Source: Chrysophaeum taylorii (Eukaryota; Sar; Pelagophyceae; Pelagomonadales; Pelagomonadaceae). Taken from it: 64,000 nt of DNA. Where the stretch lies: positions 62,001 to 126,000 of the forward strand of contig JAQMWT010000315.1 of NCBI GenBank assembly GCA_029834535.1. The letters run 5' to 3'. Under the pieces are notes generated by a model. It did not search any database and was not told where the DNA came from. It saw nothing but the letters and a program-made list of their open reading frames with translations. The first letter of the stretch is position 1; every line of letters starts with the position of its first letter. Positions 1 to 12,300 of the stretch are shown piece by piece. A program made the position numbers and the translations under genes.

Positions 1-432
1 AGTGACGCAAGGAGCTCAAAAAGAGGGCAAGTAGAAAGAAAAGAAGAAGGGGGAGTAGCGGCAGGCGTGGTGATGAAGAAAGACGCGAGGAGACGACGCT
101 AAACGACGGTTGCAGCATGGTGCCAGACCTCCCCAAACGGGCCTCCATAATTTGGTCCGGGCGAGGCGGCCAAATGACAGTCGCGAGAACACAAGGTAAC
201 CACACGTCATCATCATCGACGTCACGAGCAACAAGGATGTCAACAAGCGGCGCGGCAAACGACTGCGCACGAAGTCACAAGCAGCGTCGGTGCCATATGC
301 GACGGGAAGGACAGACGAACGTCGTGGTCGTACATCAAGCGTAAGGGCAGTGTGGGAAGCAGAAAGACGGGAACATCAACCAGTCCTCTAAAGTCAAGCT
401 GGCGAGTACAAGCGGATGGAGAAGCCGAGTGG

Positions 433-2600
433 TCACATAACTCTGTCTCGCCGTCGAGTCAAAGTGGGATGTGGGCTGGCAGTCAGAAGATGGTGAAGCG
501 ACTCGGAAGAATCAGGGCGGCGACAACAGCGACACGCGAGATCAGGGACAACAACTTCCCAGGCAGCAGAGCGCTGTCGGGTGGCTAGTTGCGCCACGAG
601 GAACTTAACCTGCATGGCACGCGTCATGAATGACGACTTGCACGGGCCGACAAAAGATGTCCGGAAGAGCAAAATGAGAGGGTGGACATCTGCAGGCTCA
701 TAAGCACGAAGGCGCAAGCTGCGTCAATAAATTGGAGCAAAACCCCATCGTTCGAAACAGACGGTTCCGCTGCAAGGTGACAAACCAACGTCGGCCGTGG
801 CAGAAATGCGTGCAAGAAGGATTATCCACACGCGCTCCACACCGGCCACGCGCCGCAAGCCCATCAGCAAGATGTTGGAGAGACTCGACAAAGGTGAACT
901 GGGACGAAGATTTGCGACGTTCCGGGTGGCCTTGCACCCATTCGAGGTCAAATGAACCAAAATGTGTCGTTAAGCGTGGAGTGAAGCGCGCAATCTCATC
1001 CCAAATCTCGTTGGATGTGACTAGCACGCGCTGCGAGAGGCCAGAATGTGCGAGCACAGCGCTTTTATTGTCAAGAACAGCTTTCACACGTAACCGAGGG
1101 AGTACATCACGAAGGGACCAAAATGCAGCTAGTGCGGTATAGGTGCCTATGACCTCAGCACGATACGCAGATAGAGTTCCAGGACCGGGAACGACCCGTA
1201 AAGCGAAAGTGTAGAGGCGTGGGGCGACAGGATCGAAAATGGCTACAGCAGGTCCGCCCTCACCTTTGGACACGGGTCTGTCGCTGGCTACGTAGAGATG
1301 ATCGATGGGCTGTCTACATTAGGTGCAGAACGAGGCGAGGCCCAAGTAGGAAACAGGGCGGCGACAGTGGCATCGGAGGTGCCCGAACCAAGGTCTGTGG
1401 AAGAGTGGAGAACGTTGGATGCAGGGTTGGACGTGCGGCGGCGGGTATTGAAACAAGTAATTTCGTTACGCATTGCTGCGGGACTTAACTGCAAAGAGAC
1501 ATTTTCCCGATGAAACTCGCCAGCGGCGTTTTGAACACGGGAAGGCGACGCATACCGACGCAAGAGACCGTAACGGCCGTGGCTTTCGGGACAAACCATG
1601 TTGCAGGATCCCAGTCAATAGACAAATCATAGGGAAGAACACGAAACAGTCGCACAGCCATCGGGGTCAAAGGGTACTGGTCGCCGCCAGCGCAAAAAAA
1701 GGATGCGGGTGTGTCTGCCGCGGCCCGTGACGCCGTGGATACGACCCTCGTACAAAACCCCTTCGAGTTTGCCGTCAGATGTGCCTACATGCAGCTCGCG
1801 GTGGTATGTCCGGCCGGGATTCCAATTCACAGACGAGCGCGTTATCACCATCCGTGTCTTGCACCTCAACTGTGCGCAGGTGGCCGTCGCACATGCTCAA
1901 GGCAACGTCACCACGGAGGATACGTGCCATGGAGCGATCGGCCCTTAATTCGGGCCCAACAAGGCCGGCAGCATCCACATGGAGTAATGTCTTCAAGCGC
2001 GCGACGAACCGAGCGAGGTCCACCGCTGATGGAGGAATACATGCGTCATAAAAGGTATATATCCTTCCGCCGCGAGGAAGGAGGTGGACCACCAGGCCTC
2101 GCTGTCGTGGTACGCCCGCTGCAGCTTATGATAATATCAGGTGTCGGCCAACCAACAGCGAACGCAAGATCGACAAGAGTGCGATCAGATGGAGCAGCGG
2201 AGCCAGGGAGCGGACCACCCCCAGTAAGTTGCACGTCATTTGCACTGGCCCATACGATGGTGCCCTCGACTCACCCGAAACATGTGCAGTCCGTGGCAAA
2301 AGAGGTGATCCATTTGGCATACGCAGCATAGCTGGATTCGAAGACGGGGGATCTGGCGCCAAAACGCATTTGAGCCTGACGAATGAGCGCCTCAATGAGC
2401 CGTGTCGCCAAATTTATCATCATCCAAGAAAGCAACATGAAGAAAACAGTACCGTCGGTTAAGCTACCGAAGCCGCACACGAAGCCTCGCGGAGGTGCTG
2501 AGAGCGACGGAGGGAGGGGGGACGGGGCAACGACGTCGTGCGTCACGGTGGAGAGGCCCAAGAGAGGGGCTCAATCAATCATGGCTCGCGTCGAAGTCAG
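433..2600 (-). mobile_element. Non-LTR retrotransposon (LINE) relic, 3' half of ORF2
   Basis: Read on the minus strand, open stretches follow one another in changing frames from about 2560 down to 433. The best piece (1273-698) has the RNase H pattern described separately. Below it, at about 560-440, a C-x-C-C-x9-H-H-x9-H stretch followed by TLTRRR resembles the zinc-knuckle tail that often ends such ORF2 proteins. The stretches at 2561-2271, 2092-1775 and 1869-1288 are also open, but I cannot match them to a reverse-transcriptase motif. Frame changes and stops show that the copy is dead. The 5' part and any endonuclease are not recognisable. The assignment to the LINE class rests on the RNase H plus zinc-knuckle order. 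Confidence 0.5.
698..1273 (-). pseudogene. RNase H domain of a LINE ORF2 protein
   Basis: 191-aa open frame with the RNase H fold order. An initial strand (GGPAVAIFD) is followed by SAYRAEVIGTYTAL, which supplies the catalytic Glu. VKAVLDNKSAV supplies the catalytic Asp, and FDLEWVQGHPE and HLADGLAARG supply the His region and the last Asp. This spacing is usual for RNase H domains fused to retrotransposon ORF2 proteins and unlike free cellular RNase H1, which has a hybrid-binding domain. The domain would degrade the RNA of the RNA/DNA hybrid during target-primed reverse transcription. It is cut off from an upstream reverse transcriptase by frameshifts, so it is a relic. The first Met is probably internal to the original ORF. 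Confidence 0.6.
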
Positions 2601-3794
2601 TGCGTAGCGTGCGGAGAGAGTCATACGGACAGGGTGCTCGAGGAGCGCCAGGTGATGGAAGCCTGCGTGGGGGGATCGCGGAACGAAGGGCGAAGAGCAA
2701 GGAGCTAGGATAATAAGCAACATCAGAGGCGGACACGGCCGCTACGACGCGTTCGCCCACAAACACTCAAGAGAATGCCCTCGGAACTGTACGCCTCCCA
2801 CTCCGCTCCTGTATTACGTGCAAACAACCTCTGCGCACCTCTCGCTCCTTTGACTTCCCTTGTGGCTCTTTGCGTAGATGTTCTTTTCTCTTCCTCTGCG
2901 AGCATCCAACATTATTTATTTCTGGTTCTTTAAGCCTGGGAGTTGCAAGCGATTATAGAAATATTAATAGTACTTGCCTTCGCCCGTCTGTTTTGCCTTT
3001 TTTGCTTTCTCCATCGCCGTCCTCTGTGATCTTGTCACCCTTTTCGTTTTTGTCTTCCTTCGTGCGATCAACAGCAATTCCCGTCGTCGTGGCAGTCATA
3101 TCTAGCCGGCCGTTTGCGGTTTGGGCTTCGCTTGACCCGTCCGCCCGTTGGTACCTAGGCTTTCGTGTTTTATTCTAGGTCTGTGTGCACATTACGTGCT
3201 GAGCGGGATTACACGTTCGCCTTCTTGCAAAAGGGACGGCGGCCTTGGATTGTCCCATCTCCACGTTATAGTGCTTTAGGTTCGTTTTTCCTCTTTCCAC
3301 AACATTCGTCCAACCTGCGTTGAGCGGGATCCCTCTCCCACCTGATTACGATAGGCAGACTTGGATTGACGTGGGTGGTAATGGCGACGACGGCGGTCGC
3401 GGCGGCCCTGCCTCCTCCGAGCTAAGTCCCATCATCTCTCTCCCCCTAACACTCGTTCTGCCCCTGCCTCTCTTGCCTACGTGCTCTGCTTGCACTGCCC
3501 TTCTATTTCTTCTTCTCCGGTCGCAGTTTCCTGCACCACCGCTGTCGTCTGCGGTCTTTTCTTCGTTCTTTCTCTCTCTCTCTCTCTCCCCCTCTGCGAC
3601 CATCCATTCTTTCTCGTCGAGCCTGGGAGTTGCAAACCATCTGAGCGAGCGAGCGAGCGAGCGAGCGAGCTTCTGTCTGGCTTTTTATGCCATAAATTCA
3701 AAGTAATGCCGCCGAAAACATAGACTCATAATCCTTTGGTTGAAAAACTAGCCCTCTCGATCACTGCGGATGACGTCATCCATCTGCGTCGTCG
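2601..3794. repeat. Intergenic, low-complexity DNA with microsatellites
   Basis: No gene could be supported here. The + strand is pyrimidine-rich from about 2820 to 3640. There is a (TC)n run at 3571-3588 and a (GAGC)n run at 3643-3670. A degenerate direct repeat is present: the block around 2890-2950 (CTCTGCGAGCATCCA ... GCCTGGGAGTTGCAA) recurs at 3590-3636 (CTCTGCGACCATCCA ... GCCTGGGAGTTGCAA). Open frames here are Ser/Phe/Leu-rich translations of the pyrimidine tract and are not believable proteins. Confidence 0.6.
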
Positions 3795-4354
3795 GAACTC
3801 GAGTTCGTGAAGATTGATGTCGGTGACGCGGCGAGCGTGGCGGCTGCGTTTTCGGGCATCGAGAAGCTGGATATCGTCGTCGTGAACAACGCGGGGGTAA
3901 TCTCCGACTTTGGCGACGTGCTGACGGCGGACCTCGACGCGTGATCCTCCAAAGTGCGAAGGATCTGCTGCTCAAGTCGCGAGCTCCGCGCGTCGTGAAC
4001 GTGTCGGGGGAGTCTCGCCCTCAACGGCGACCAAAACTCGGAGTTCGCTGCCTCGGCCCAGCCGTTGGGCTACAACGCTTCTCCAAATTGCCGCGCTCAA
4101 CGCGGTCGCCACCGCGCTCGCGAGTCGCGCCCTCGGATCCGACCGCAAGGTCGATGCGGCGGCGTACGTATCCAGGGTTTACGGAGACCGACCTCAACGC
4201 GCACAGTGGCGGCGGCTACCGCACGGTGGCGGCTCAGGGTGCGGACATTATCGTCAAGCTCGCGACCACCCTTCCCGACGACGACGACGACGACGACGAC
4301 GACGGACCCGCGGGCAAGTTCTTCCTTCAACGACGACGGGGATCTCCCCGTGGT
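3795..4354 (+). pseudogene. Short-chain dehydrogenase/reductase (SDR), broken
   Basis: Three pieces in different frames line up with the order of an SDR. First is ELEFVKIDVGD followed by KLDIVVVNNAGV (3795-3943), the strand-4 NNAG motif that contacts NAD(P). Then VILQSAKDLLLKSRAPRVVNVSGE (about 3940-4010), the strand-5 region with the catalytic-Ser area. Then PLGYNAS (the Tyr of YxxxK, about 4060-4085), VDAAYVSPGFTETDLN read across shifts (about 4150-4205), and a tail ending near 4354. The N-terminal glycine-rich Rossmann turn is absent: an in-frame stop lies at 3771-3773 just upstream. About 25 residues are also missing between the first and second pieces, and an Asp run (GAC repeats, 4275-4305) interrupts the tail. 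Truncation plus several frameshifts make it a pseudogene, not a spliced gene. It ends 7 bases from the convergent dioxygenase-like gene. Confidence 0.75.
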
Positions 4355-4360
4355 GAGCGA

Positions 4361-5512
4361 TCACTCCTCTCTTGGTCGGCGGAAGTGGGGTTGCCCCGCG
4401 GCCGTGGCAATCTCCCAGTGGAGGCGGCGCAGGCGGCTCGGGCAGGGGAAGCTGGAGGTCTTGTTGGCCAGCGCGGGGTCCCCGAGGGCGCGACGGTAGA
4501 CGCGCTTGAGGTCGCGGGCCTTGTGCTTCGGATTAATCTCGAAAAAAAGGACGGTGCGGTTCGCCGGGGGGCCGTCGAGGGCGCCGCGGTGGATGGTGTT
4601 CGTGTCGAAGACGAACCCCCCCCCCGCGGGACCGACCATTTTCGCTCTCTCGTAGTTCTGTGCGACCCACGCTCCGTCGTAGCGCGACTCGTTTATGTTG
4701 TGGTAGCTCCAGTAAAAGGTCCGCTGGGACCCCACGGCGATTTCCGTCGGTCTCTCGCTGACGTCGTGGATAAACACGAAGACCTTGAGCCTCGAGCCGC
4801 AGCGGTCGTGGTGCCACAAGCCCGACACGTAGTCGGGAACGCCGAGGGCGTCGCCGAGGCGGAGGAGCGCGTAGCCACTGAGGACGGCGTCCGAGCCCAA
4901 GTAGCCCCAGGCGATCGCCGCGAGGTGCCGGTAAAATAGGGTACCGGGCGTTTCGAGGAGCGGGATAGGGTCGATCAGCGAGACGACGTTTTCGGTTAAA
5001 TTTCCGGAAAGCTTCTCCCGGGAATCGTCGACGATGCGCCTGAAGGTCGTCCGCGAGAAAGGCCACGCTCCGACCTTTGAAAAACCTTTCTCGACGAGGT
5101 CCGCGACGATCTCGCGAACGCGCCGCTTCCCGACTTTTTTTGGGTTTTCCTCTCTAGTAACTTCGTGGTCGAGAATCACATTCGTCGCCTCGCGTTGCGT
5201 GCTCACGTTCGAGCTCCCCAGCAGTCGACGCTCGTAGGTGGTCAGGTTCGCGAACGACGAGAACTTGGGCCCGAACGCGCACCCAACAGCGTTCCACTCG
5301 AGCTCACCGCGGGCTACGAGGTCGCGAGCCTCAGCAAGGAAAGCACCGTCGCCGTCGATCATCCTCGCGCGCCGCAACGCCCACTCCCGCGAGATATGCG
5401 TAGCGTACGCTGCCTCAAAGGCGGCCGAGTTATTTTCGCGGAACGGGTCCGGCACGCCGGCTTCGAGGGCACTACTCGCAACAAGTACAAAGAATAGCAA
5501 TAAAGCTTTCAT
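4361..5512 (-). CDS. Phytanoyl-CoA dioxygenase (PhyH)-like Fe(II)/2-oxoglutarate oxygenase, signal peptide
   Basis: 383 aa. The first 18 residues (MKALLLFFVLVASSALEA) form a clear signal peptide, so the enzyme should enter the secretory route or an organelle. The oxygenase core lies in the C-terminal half: W-H234-H-D236 fits the HxD iron triad, H308 in TIHRGAL is the distal His, and R319 in NRTVLFFEI is the 2-oxoglutarate-binding Arg. Strand spacing (GSRLKVFVFIHDV ... TEIAVGSQR) is that of PhyH proteins. Family members hydroxylate lipids or small molecules; the substrate here cannot be told. The N-terminal 180 residues are charged and helical, without a known domain. An N-terminal signal rather than a peroxisomal one argues against true phytanoyl-CoA oxidation. 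Start chosen at the Met that opens the signal peptide. Single exon. Confidence 0.8.
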   Translation of the reverse strand: MKALLLFFVLVASSALEAGVPDPFRENNSAAFEAAYATHISREWALRRARMIDGDGAFLAEARDLVARGELEWNAVGCAFGPKFSSFANLTTYERRLLGSSNVSTQREATNVILDHEVTREENPKKVGKRRVREIVADLVEKGFSKVGAWPFSRTTFRRIVDDSREKLSGNLTENVVSLIDPIPLLETPGTLFYRHLAAIAWGYLGSDAVLSGYALLRLGDALGVPDYVSGLWHHDRCGSRLKVFVFIHDVSERPTEIAVGSQRTFYWSYHNINESRYDGAWVAQNYERAKMVGPAGGGFVFDTNTIHRGALDGPPANRTVLFFEINPKHKARDLKRVYRRALGDPALANKTSSFPCPSRLRRLHWEIATAAGQPHFRRPREE

Positions 5513-5617
5513 CGTTCCTCTTTTCTGGAGTCGAGTCGATCTCTAATCTGAAGCTAACCCTTCATTTTTAAAAGGCGGGGGTATTTTACCAGGAAGGAGG
5601 AATCTCGACGATCATCG

Positions 5618-5817
5618 TAGAGACAGGAAAAATAAAATCACTGTGCTCCTGGTAGAGAATGATGGCAGTGGTAGTGACGCCCTGTCTCTAACGACGACGA
5701 CGACACAAAGAGCAGCAAGGTGTTCGACACAGCGATTTTATTGGTGATTGGGTGTGTGTGTGTGTGTGTGATAGGGAGAGGGGGGGTACAAACCCTAAAT
5801 CAAATTTTCTCTCTCTA
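5618..5817 (-). repeat. Terminal repeat, low-coordinate copy (3' LTR in minus orientation)
   Basis: Matches 13881-14065 over its whole length with small indels: an extra GAC repeat and a longer GT microsatellite at 5754-5769. Shared landmarks on the + strand are CTGTGCTCCTGGTAGAGAAT, CAGCGATTTTATTG (AATAAA on the minus strand) and AACCCTAAATCAA. The two copies have clearly diverged, so the insertion is not recent. Confidence 0.7.
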
Positions 5818-6360
5818 CGCCCTCGCAGATTGAATGAACTCGGTGATGAGCGAAAATCTGGAACAAACAAAACAAATATCTGGCCAAAGACGATGAGAAG
5901 TTGAGTTATGAGGAGGCGTGTGATGAGAAGTGTGGAAAGTGCACGAGAGAGATAGAAAGAGCAGAGTAACAGGGGAGTGCGGAGTAGCAGGAAGGAGAAA
6001 GAGCGCAAAGTAGAACGCAGATCAGATTGAAAGGGGAAACAAAGTGAAAAGGAGAATGCAAGAGGAGGAGGCGAATAAGCTGAAAGGGGGAAAAGCATCG
6101 ACCGGAAAGAAGAGGGGACGTGAAAGAAGATGCTAAATGTACTAGAGATCAGGCCATCATCTTGTTCAGTGACTGATGAAAGAAGGGAGTAATGGCAACA
6201 TCGTGAGGAGGATATTAGATGCAATGTAAACAGAAGAATGGTGTCGTGTCTAGAAACAAGCGAGTGTACTAGTGTCATCGTTGAATACGAGAAGTGCATG
6301 CATTAAGTCGTGGGTGTTCCATGATATAGGACGACGGTGCGTGCGGGTGGATAAATCATC

Positions 6361-9300
6361 CTAAGTGGCGGAGGGATGCTCGTCGTAGAACGGGTGGTCT
6401 AATGGGTAGCGATGGCATGGATCATAATGTGGGCAATGACCAAATGGTATGTCGGCAAATGAACTGCGATTTTGATCATGAGAAAAATATTCTATGGTGA
6501 CTAGAGACGTGCTGATAAGCATGTGACGATGCGACTGAGCGGCAGCGTTATCCCATGAAGAGATATGTCCATTTAACCGAGTCGGTATCGACATAGTAAG
6601 GTAATCGTCGTTGCGATAGCGAGTAGCGCGGAGCTGTTGTTCCTGGAAGATGTAAGAACCAGGATTGTCTGTCACATACGTGTCGAAGCTGTCGTCCTGC
6701 GTATAGCGTGGTACAGCTGAAGCTAAACTATGAGCGTCAAAAATAACGTGCGAATAATCATCGTGTGACGTTGATATCGGGATAAAGTCGTCTGGGGGTG
6801 GCCAATAAAGATGAAACAATTCTAAAGATAATTTTGCGATGCTAGAGTTTTGTCGGTAGTCCTGAGTTTTGGCTGTAGACCTGGAATTGTGGTCTGGTGG
6901 AGGTTGCCATTTGCTATCATCAAAAGATGATTGGACTGGGACTGAAGTTTGCGAGTGTGTCGCGTATGATGGTGGATGCAGGCGTGTGTCCTGTGCAGAA
7001 GAGTCGGTGCCCTGTGCAAAAGAGTCGGGCAACAGGAGTAAATGCCAGAAGGCGATGGACTGTTCGAAGACATTGTCCTTGCCTGGGGGACAGCTGACTT
7101 CGAAGGTATGGTCGGAGTCGCATCTTTCGTATTCGACTGGAGGGTCGTTTCCTTTTCGGCAAAGTAATCCTGAGTCGTGACAATCAATCAACTGATCCAG
7201 AACTCATTTCATGTCCGGAGTCGTTTTCACCAGAATCAAACTTCCCTTGACGTACAAGCGCGAGGGAGCGTGGTGCATCCCTGCTGAATTGTGCAGTGAC
7301 CGAAAGTTGAGACATTCGACAGAAGGGTGGTGTCGATATGCGGGAGCTGTACAGTATACAACGCGGAGGGAGCGTATGTTTCAAGAGAGGATGAATCTGT
7401 GGACGGGAGATGTCCGAAGAGTGAATCTGATGTGAGACAATGGCCATAGTGCGAGGACTGTCCGATAAGAATGAGTCATGCGAGACTGTGGCTGGCAGCG
7501 AGTGTGCGGGTATAAAGGAAGAGATAGGCATGGCAATTGACTTCCCTTGATTCGTAACACAACTGGGTGGGACATGCGGTGTGCGGCAGTGACATTCGGT
7601 AGAATGCTCGTTTCCAACCTGCGGAGATTGGGGGTTATCCTCGCGGGTGCTACGGAAAATGTCGACTGGGTGCGAATCGCAATGGCAGCTGTAGGGCTCA
7701 GAGTTCTGCAAGATGGACCTGCAGTGTGAACGGAGGGGAGCGAGCCGGGTGCGTCATTAGAACATAATATGCGAGCGCAGTCTGAGCTGTGTCCGAACCA
7801 GAATTCTGACAGTAATGTCGATAGATGTGAATCGTGGACAGAACTGGGCGAGGATGTCGCGTGAAGTTGTGTTGGAACCGAACCATAGAGGTGCTGATCT
7901 TCAACGTCAAGCATAGTGCTGGGAGGGACGTTAAAAGAGGCGAGCAAAGGACTCTGCGTGCGGCTATCATTTAGTGGCGGGCATATTTTGTGCGAGTTTG
8001 GCGATAACTGCGACATGTGGCGTTGGCATGACAGAACTTCATTTGCATACGGCAGCATACTGGGTGAAATCGAGTGAGCTGAAACTTGAGAGGTGTGACC
8101 TGCAAGATACTGACGGAAGAGCGTGGGAGGCTCGGAATTGCATTGATGACGAAGCTTAGTGTCATCACAAATCGTCGGGAATTGAATCGTCGGGAGGCGC
8201 GTCGAAGCGGGGAGGAACGACTAGTGCTCATCAGTTCTCGTCGTGTGACAGAGGTCCTTAGGAAGAGGGACTTCAGTACGTGCGTTGAAGTGAGTTCCGA
8301 TGTAGCCAGAGTACCCATAGATAGCGTGGCTGACACGAGTCGTAACGGGCCTTGTCGGTGGCGGAAAAAGAATGCGCCCTCTTAATTTGAACTTGGTGAA
8401 ATCTTCGAATTGCCGGTGAAGCTGAGAGACCGTGGTTGGGAACGAGCGCAGAACCGGGCGGCGGTCGGAGGGGGCGCGTTAACGGTGACTGAAACGACAG
8501 TGTTGTGCTTATCCGGAACCAAGAGGTTAGCGGGCGTCGTACTGTGCAACAAGCGAGCATGCATCTCAGTCGACTGTGAGTGTACCATGAGAATGGCGCA
8601 ATGTTGGTAGTCTAAACCGAGAGGGGCGGCGAGCATGCCGTCGTGAGTGCGTAGGAGCCTGTGCGGTGTCTGGGCTGTGGCCGAAATATGAAGTATGACG
8701 TCATACAAGGCAATGGGAGCTGAATCAGGCGTGATGGGACTGGCAAACAGTGCCGGGAGCAGCATGTCGGGGGTAACGCTCAGAGATGAGGATGGAACGC
8801 AGTCCACGTTGATCTTGGCTGCCGTATATGGCGGTACCACGAGCGTAAACATCTGACATTAAGGAAATGCTTGTGTCCCAAACGAGAATGCGGGTATGGT
8901 CGCATGGGATGGTTGCATCTTGTCTCTGCTGCAGTCAAGAACCATGGAGGAAACCAATGGAGAAACCATGAGCACATGGGTGGCGTCTGGTGGCCAAGGT
9001 TCCTGTGGGATAGACTGAGTTGGATCCAAGATAGGGTTCCTGCTCGGAGATGACTCAATCGGTGCGATGAGTTCGTGCTTGAGATCATAGTCGTCCAATA
9101 GATGACGTGAAGTGGTCGCGAAGGGGCGATGCATCGACCTGGTGTCAGGGGAGACCGAGGTGGTGCAGTGACCTGCCTGGCTGAGGTAGCCGTGCTGGTA
9201 AGATTCCAGCGGGTGCGCATAACTCTGGCGAGTGCTGACGTTGGCTAGTGCCTGATCTGCAGTCATGCAGGGAGGCGAGATCGTCTGTGCTGCCGCGGAT

Positions 9301-12300
9301 GGCAGCGGCAGGGGCGAGTCAGGTGCCTGGAAGGCGGCCTTTGTCTTCCAGAGGCGAAGGGAACAAGCGAAGCTGTAGCTTCATCTCATCGTGATCAGAT
9401 AGGCGCAATGAGCTAGTGCGCGTAATCGTGGTGCGTCTACCTGTATCTTCATGATGTACCTGTGCGTCCTGCGGTGGTGCTTCTGCGAGCGGGACATGTC
9501 TGAAAGACTGATCAATCGGGTGGGGTGCATCAGCTATGAGTGAGACAGGAGCCTGTAGCAGTGCAAGGTCGAGTGACTGGACGTGCGCTTGGTTGAGCGA
9601 TTGAACGTTGGACCTGGGCATTGTTTGCTTAGTCTGGAACCGTGCTGTGCAGCTGGTTTGCATTGTCTCGTCTGCTACATCAATGGGCTGACTGGTGTAG
9701 CTAGCCGTTGTAGTCTTATCTTTCGTCTTGTCGTCCAAGAGGGACTGCGAGATAGTAGTCGTTGCTATGTGCGAGAGTAGAAGTAGCTGTTGAGTACCTG
9801 TGGGGAGCTGAGTGCTTTCTTGTCTCGCAGTTTCTGTGGCTGGGGAGTTCCAGAGACATGGTTGTGCAGCGTCAGACGTCTTGGCATTGGGGATTGCCGT
9901 AAAGTGACTCGTAAGTTCAAAGTCGGGCGTCGGAGAATGCGTCGAAAGACCTCTGAGGTCACCAATCGAAATACGCCCCCGTAAGGCGTACGCGACTTGG
10001 TGCGGGCGCGAGCGACTTATGTTGGTGATCGGAAGGTCGTGAGACACGTGGCCGCGCGGAGCGTCGGTGGAAATGACGAGTGTCTTGGTGTTAAAGGGGG
10101 TGACGCGGAGAGCATGGAGAAGCGGGTCTTGCTCCAAGAGCAAAATCGCGTGATGCGAGTGTTCAGAAATCAGTGCCAAAATGGGTGTGGCGCGCGGCTG
10201 ACCTGTCTGCGAGGTAGTGCAGATGGGTGCGCGAACTGAGATCTCGTGGGGGAGAATATTCGGCCTGGAATGCGTGGGTCCAGTGCGGGAAATCGAAAAG
10301 GGGGATCGCCGAAGGAGAGTGCGAGTTCGCTGGGGTCATAGTGCGTGAGTGCGGTAGAGCCAAGGGCGATGGAAGGGTCAGTCATGCTGGTTGCATCCTC
10401 AATGGCGGAGATGCGGGGACCAGAGCAGCGAGTGCCGTAGTGAACAGGGTTGCCCATAGGCGTATAGTGCATTCTAAGGTGCGGGCATATAACTTGTGTC
10501 CTCGAATGAAGAGTGACGTGCCGAGCGATAAGACGCCGCTGAGGGAGCCATCGTGCGTGGCGATTGTGCATGTCTTCGGTGGAGCCGGCAGCTGGCATGG
10601 AATATATTCGTCGTGCATTTCTGTTATGCGAAAAAGCTGACAGAAGCGGTTCAGGTGGAGGGAGTCTGCGCAGTGCGCGCGGAGAATGTCTCCTGAGAGC
10701 GCAACATCGATTTTCAAGAGGCAGCGTAGGCGTGAGGCGTCCAGAAGAGAGCCATGCAAGCGGACATAAAGGACCGAAGTGGTCGCAATAGAAGCGTGCA
10801 CAGTTTGCGGCTGATCGGAGCGTTCATAACTCTCGAAATCTGTGTCTGTGACTGCGGCCATGATGGAGGCTTGCCAAAAGCTTGGTCGCGGTGAGATGTA
10901 AGGGTCGGCATCCGAAAGGAATGCGTCCTCTGACTGAGAGTTGAAGAGCGGGTGATCATGTGCTGCGACTGATGCTCGTGCGATGACATCCATCGAATCG
11001 TAACATGGTGATCGCAGATGGGCCCATGAAACCTGCTGAGCAGTGTCATCCAGTGCATCCGGCCGGGAAGGTGGATGATGGGTGCAGCAGTGAGTGCCAG
11101 TGAGCGGCAGTGCGTAATGTCTTCGGAGAGAGAAGGCAGCGAGGTGGAAAACCAGCTTTGAAGTGATCGGGAGCGGCTGATCGAGAGATATCGAATAAGG
11201 CGGGAGTGTCTGGCGAATCTGAGCTGATACCTGCAGGTGCGGCGAGTTCCTGCGAGTATGGTGACCGTGGGATCATTGACAGCGTGTCTTGTCCTTGTGG
11301 ATGCGGCATAGCGGGGGCATTGGTGATGGCGCTTGGATCAGGTGGCTGATCGGGAATGGTCGGGGAGACTATCTTCGAGATAAGTGAAGTTTGACTTGCT
11401 TCTTCGCTGTACGCATCAGACCAGAGGGCGGAATCCGAGAGGATGTCGCCAGTAGCCTGCGGCTCTGTTGCCTGGGGCATTGAAGACGCTGGGGCCATGG
11501 ATCCTTGAGTGTGGTTGCCATAGTCGAGGTAGGCGTCATATTCGGGAACATCTCCAAGTGTCTTGTGCATTGACTCGTCGGTCGTGAGAACGAGGTGGCT
11601 TGGCGTTCCGTCGGCAAGGCTACTTCCTGGGCCGTTGCGCCCGAAGAGAGAAGAAGCCCTTGTGCATGTCTTGGCAGCATGATGGTGATCATGACCATCA
11701 GGGAGAGAGCTGTTGGTCGATAATTCGAATATTGTCGACTTTTGATCTACGTTGTTTTGCTTCTTGGTTTCGCTTTGCACGTCAGCAGGGCTGCTGTCTG
11801 GGCCGTTGCGCCAAAATAGAGAGAAAGCCTTCATGCATGCCGTGGCAGCGTGATGGTGTTCGTTACCATCGTAGATAGAGCAGCTGTCTGTTGCTGATTC
11901 CGAAGTTGTCGACTCTTGATGTTGGTGGTCTTGTTTCTTGGTGTGACTTTGCACGTGGAGAACGTCGCCGGTGGTAGAGGTACGGTCGCCGGTGTTGGAT
12001 GTACGCCCTCGCAACTCGAACGCGGGGATGTGGTCGACTTGGATTTGAACCAGGTGGCCAAGGAGGCGAGCGGGTGCAAAGTGGGACTGTGGGTGCCAGA
12101 GAGGCGAAGAGTGACATGTCATAGGAGGAGGGGCCAGAGATGGCGGGGGGTTGAGGACAGGAAGGCGGAGCGGGCGGTGAACCAGGAGAACCGGGTCCGG
12201 GGCATCCGTGGAGGTGGTGATGGTACTCGGGTAGAATCGGGACAGAGGCATCGGAGGTTTGTTCGGAAGGGGATGAAGGTAGGTGATAAATGGGGAAAGG

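Noticed and set aside
11863-12100. Two open minus-strand frames over the same bases inside the LTR-bounded element
   Set aside because: Not a true overlap: the in-frame duplication favours the frame ending at 11046, and the other frame (Arg/Pro-rich end) is chance openness from skewed composition.
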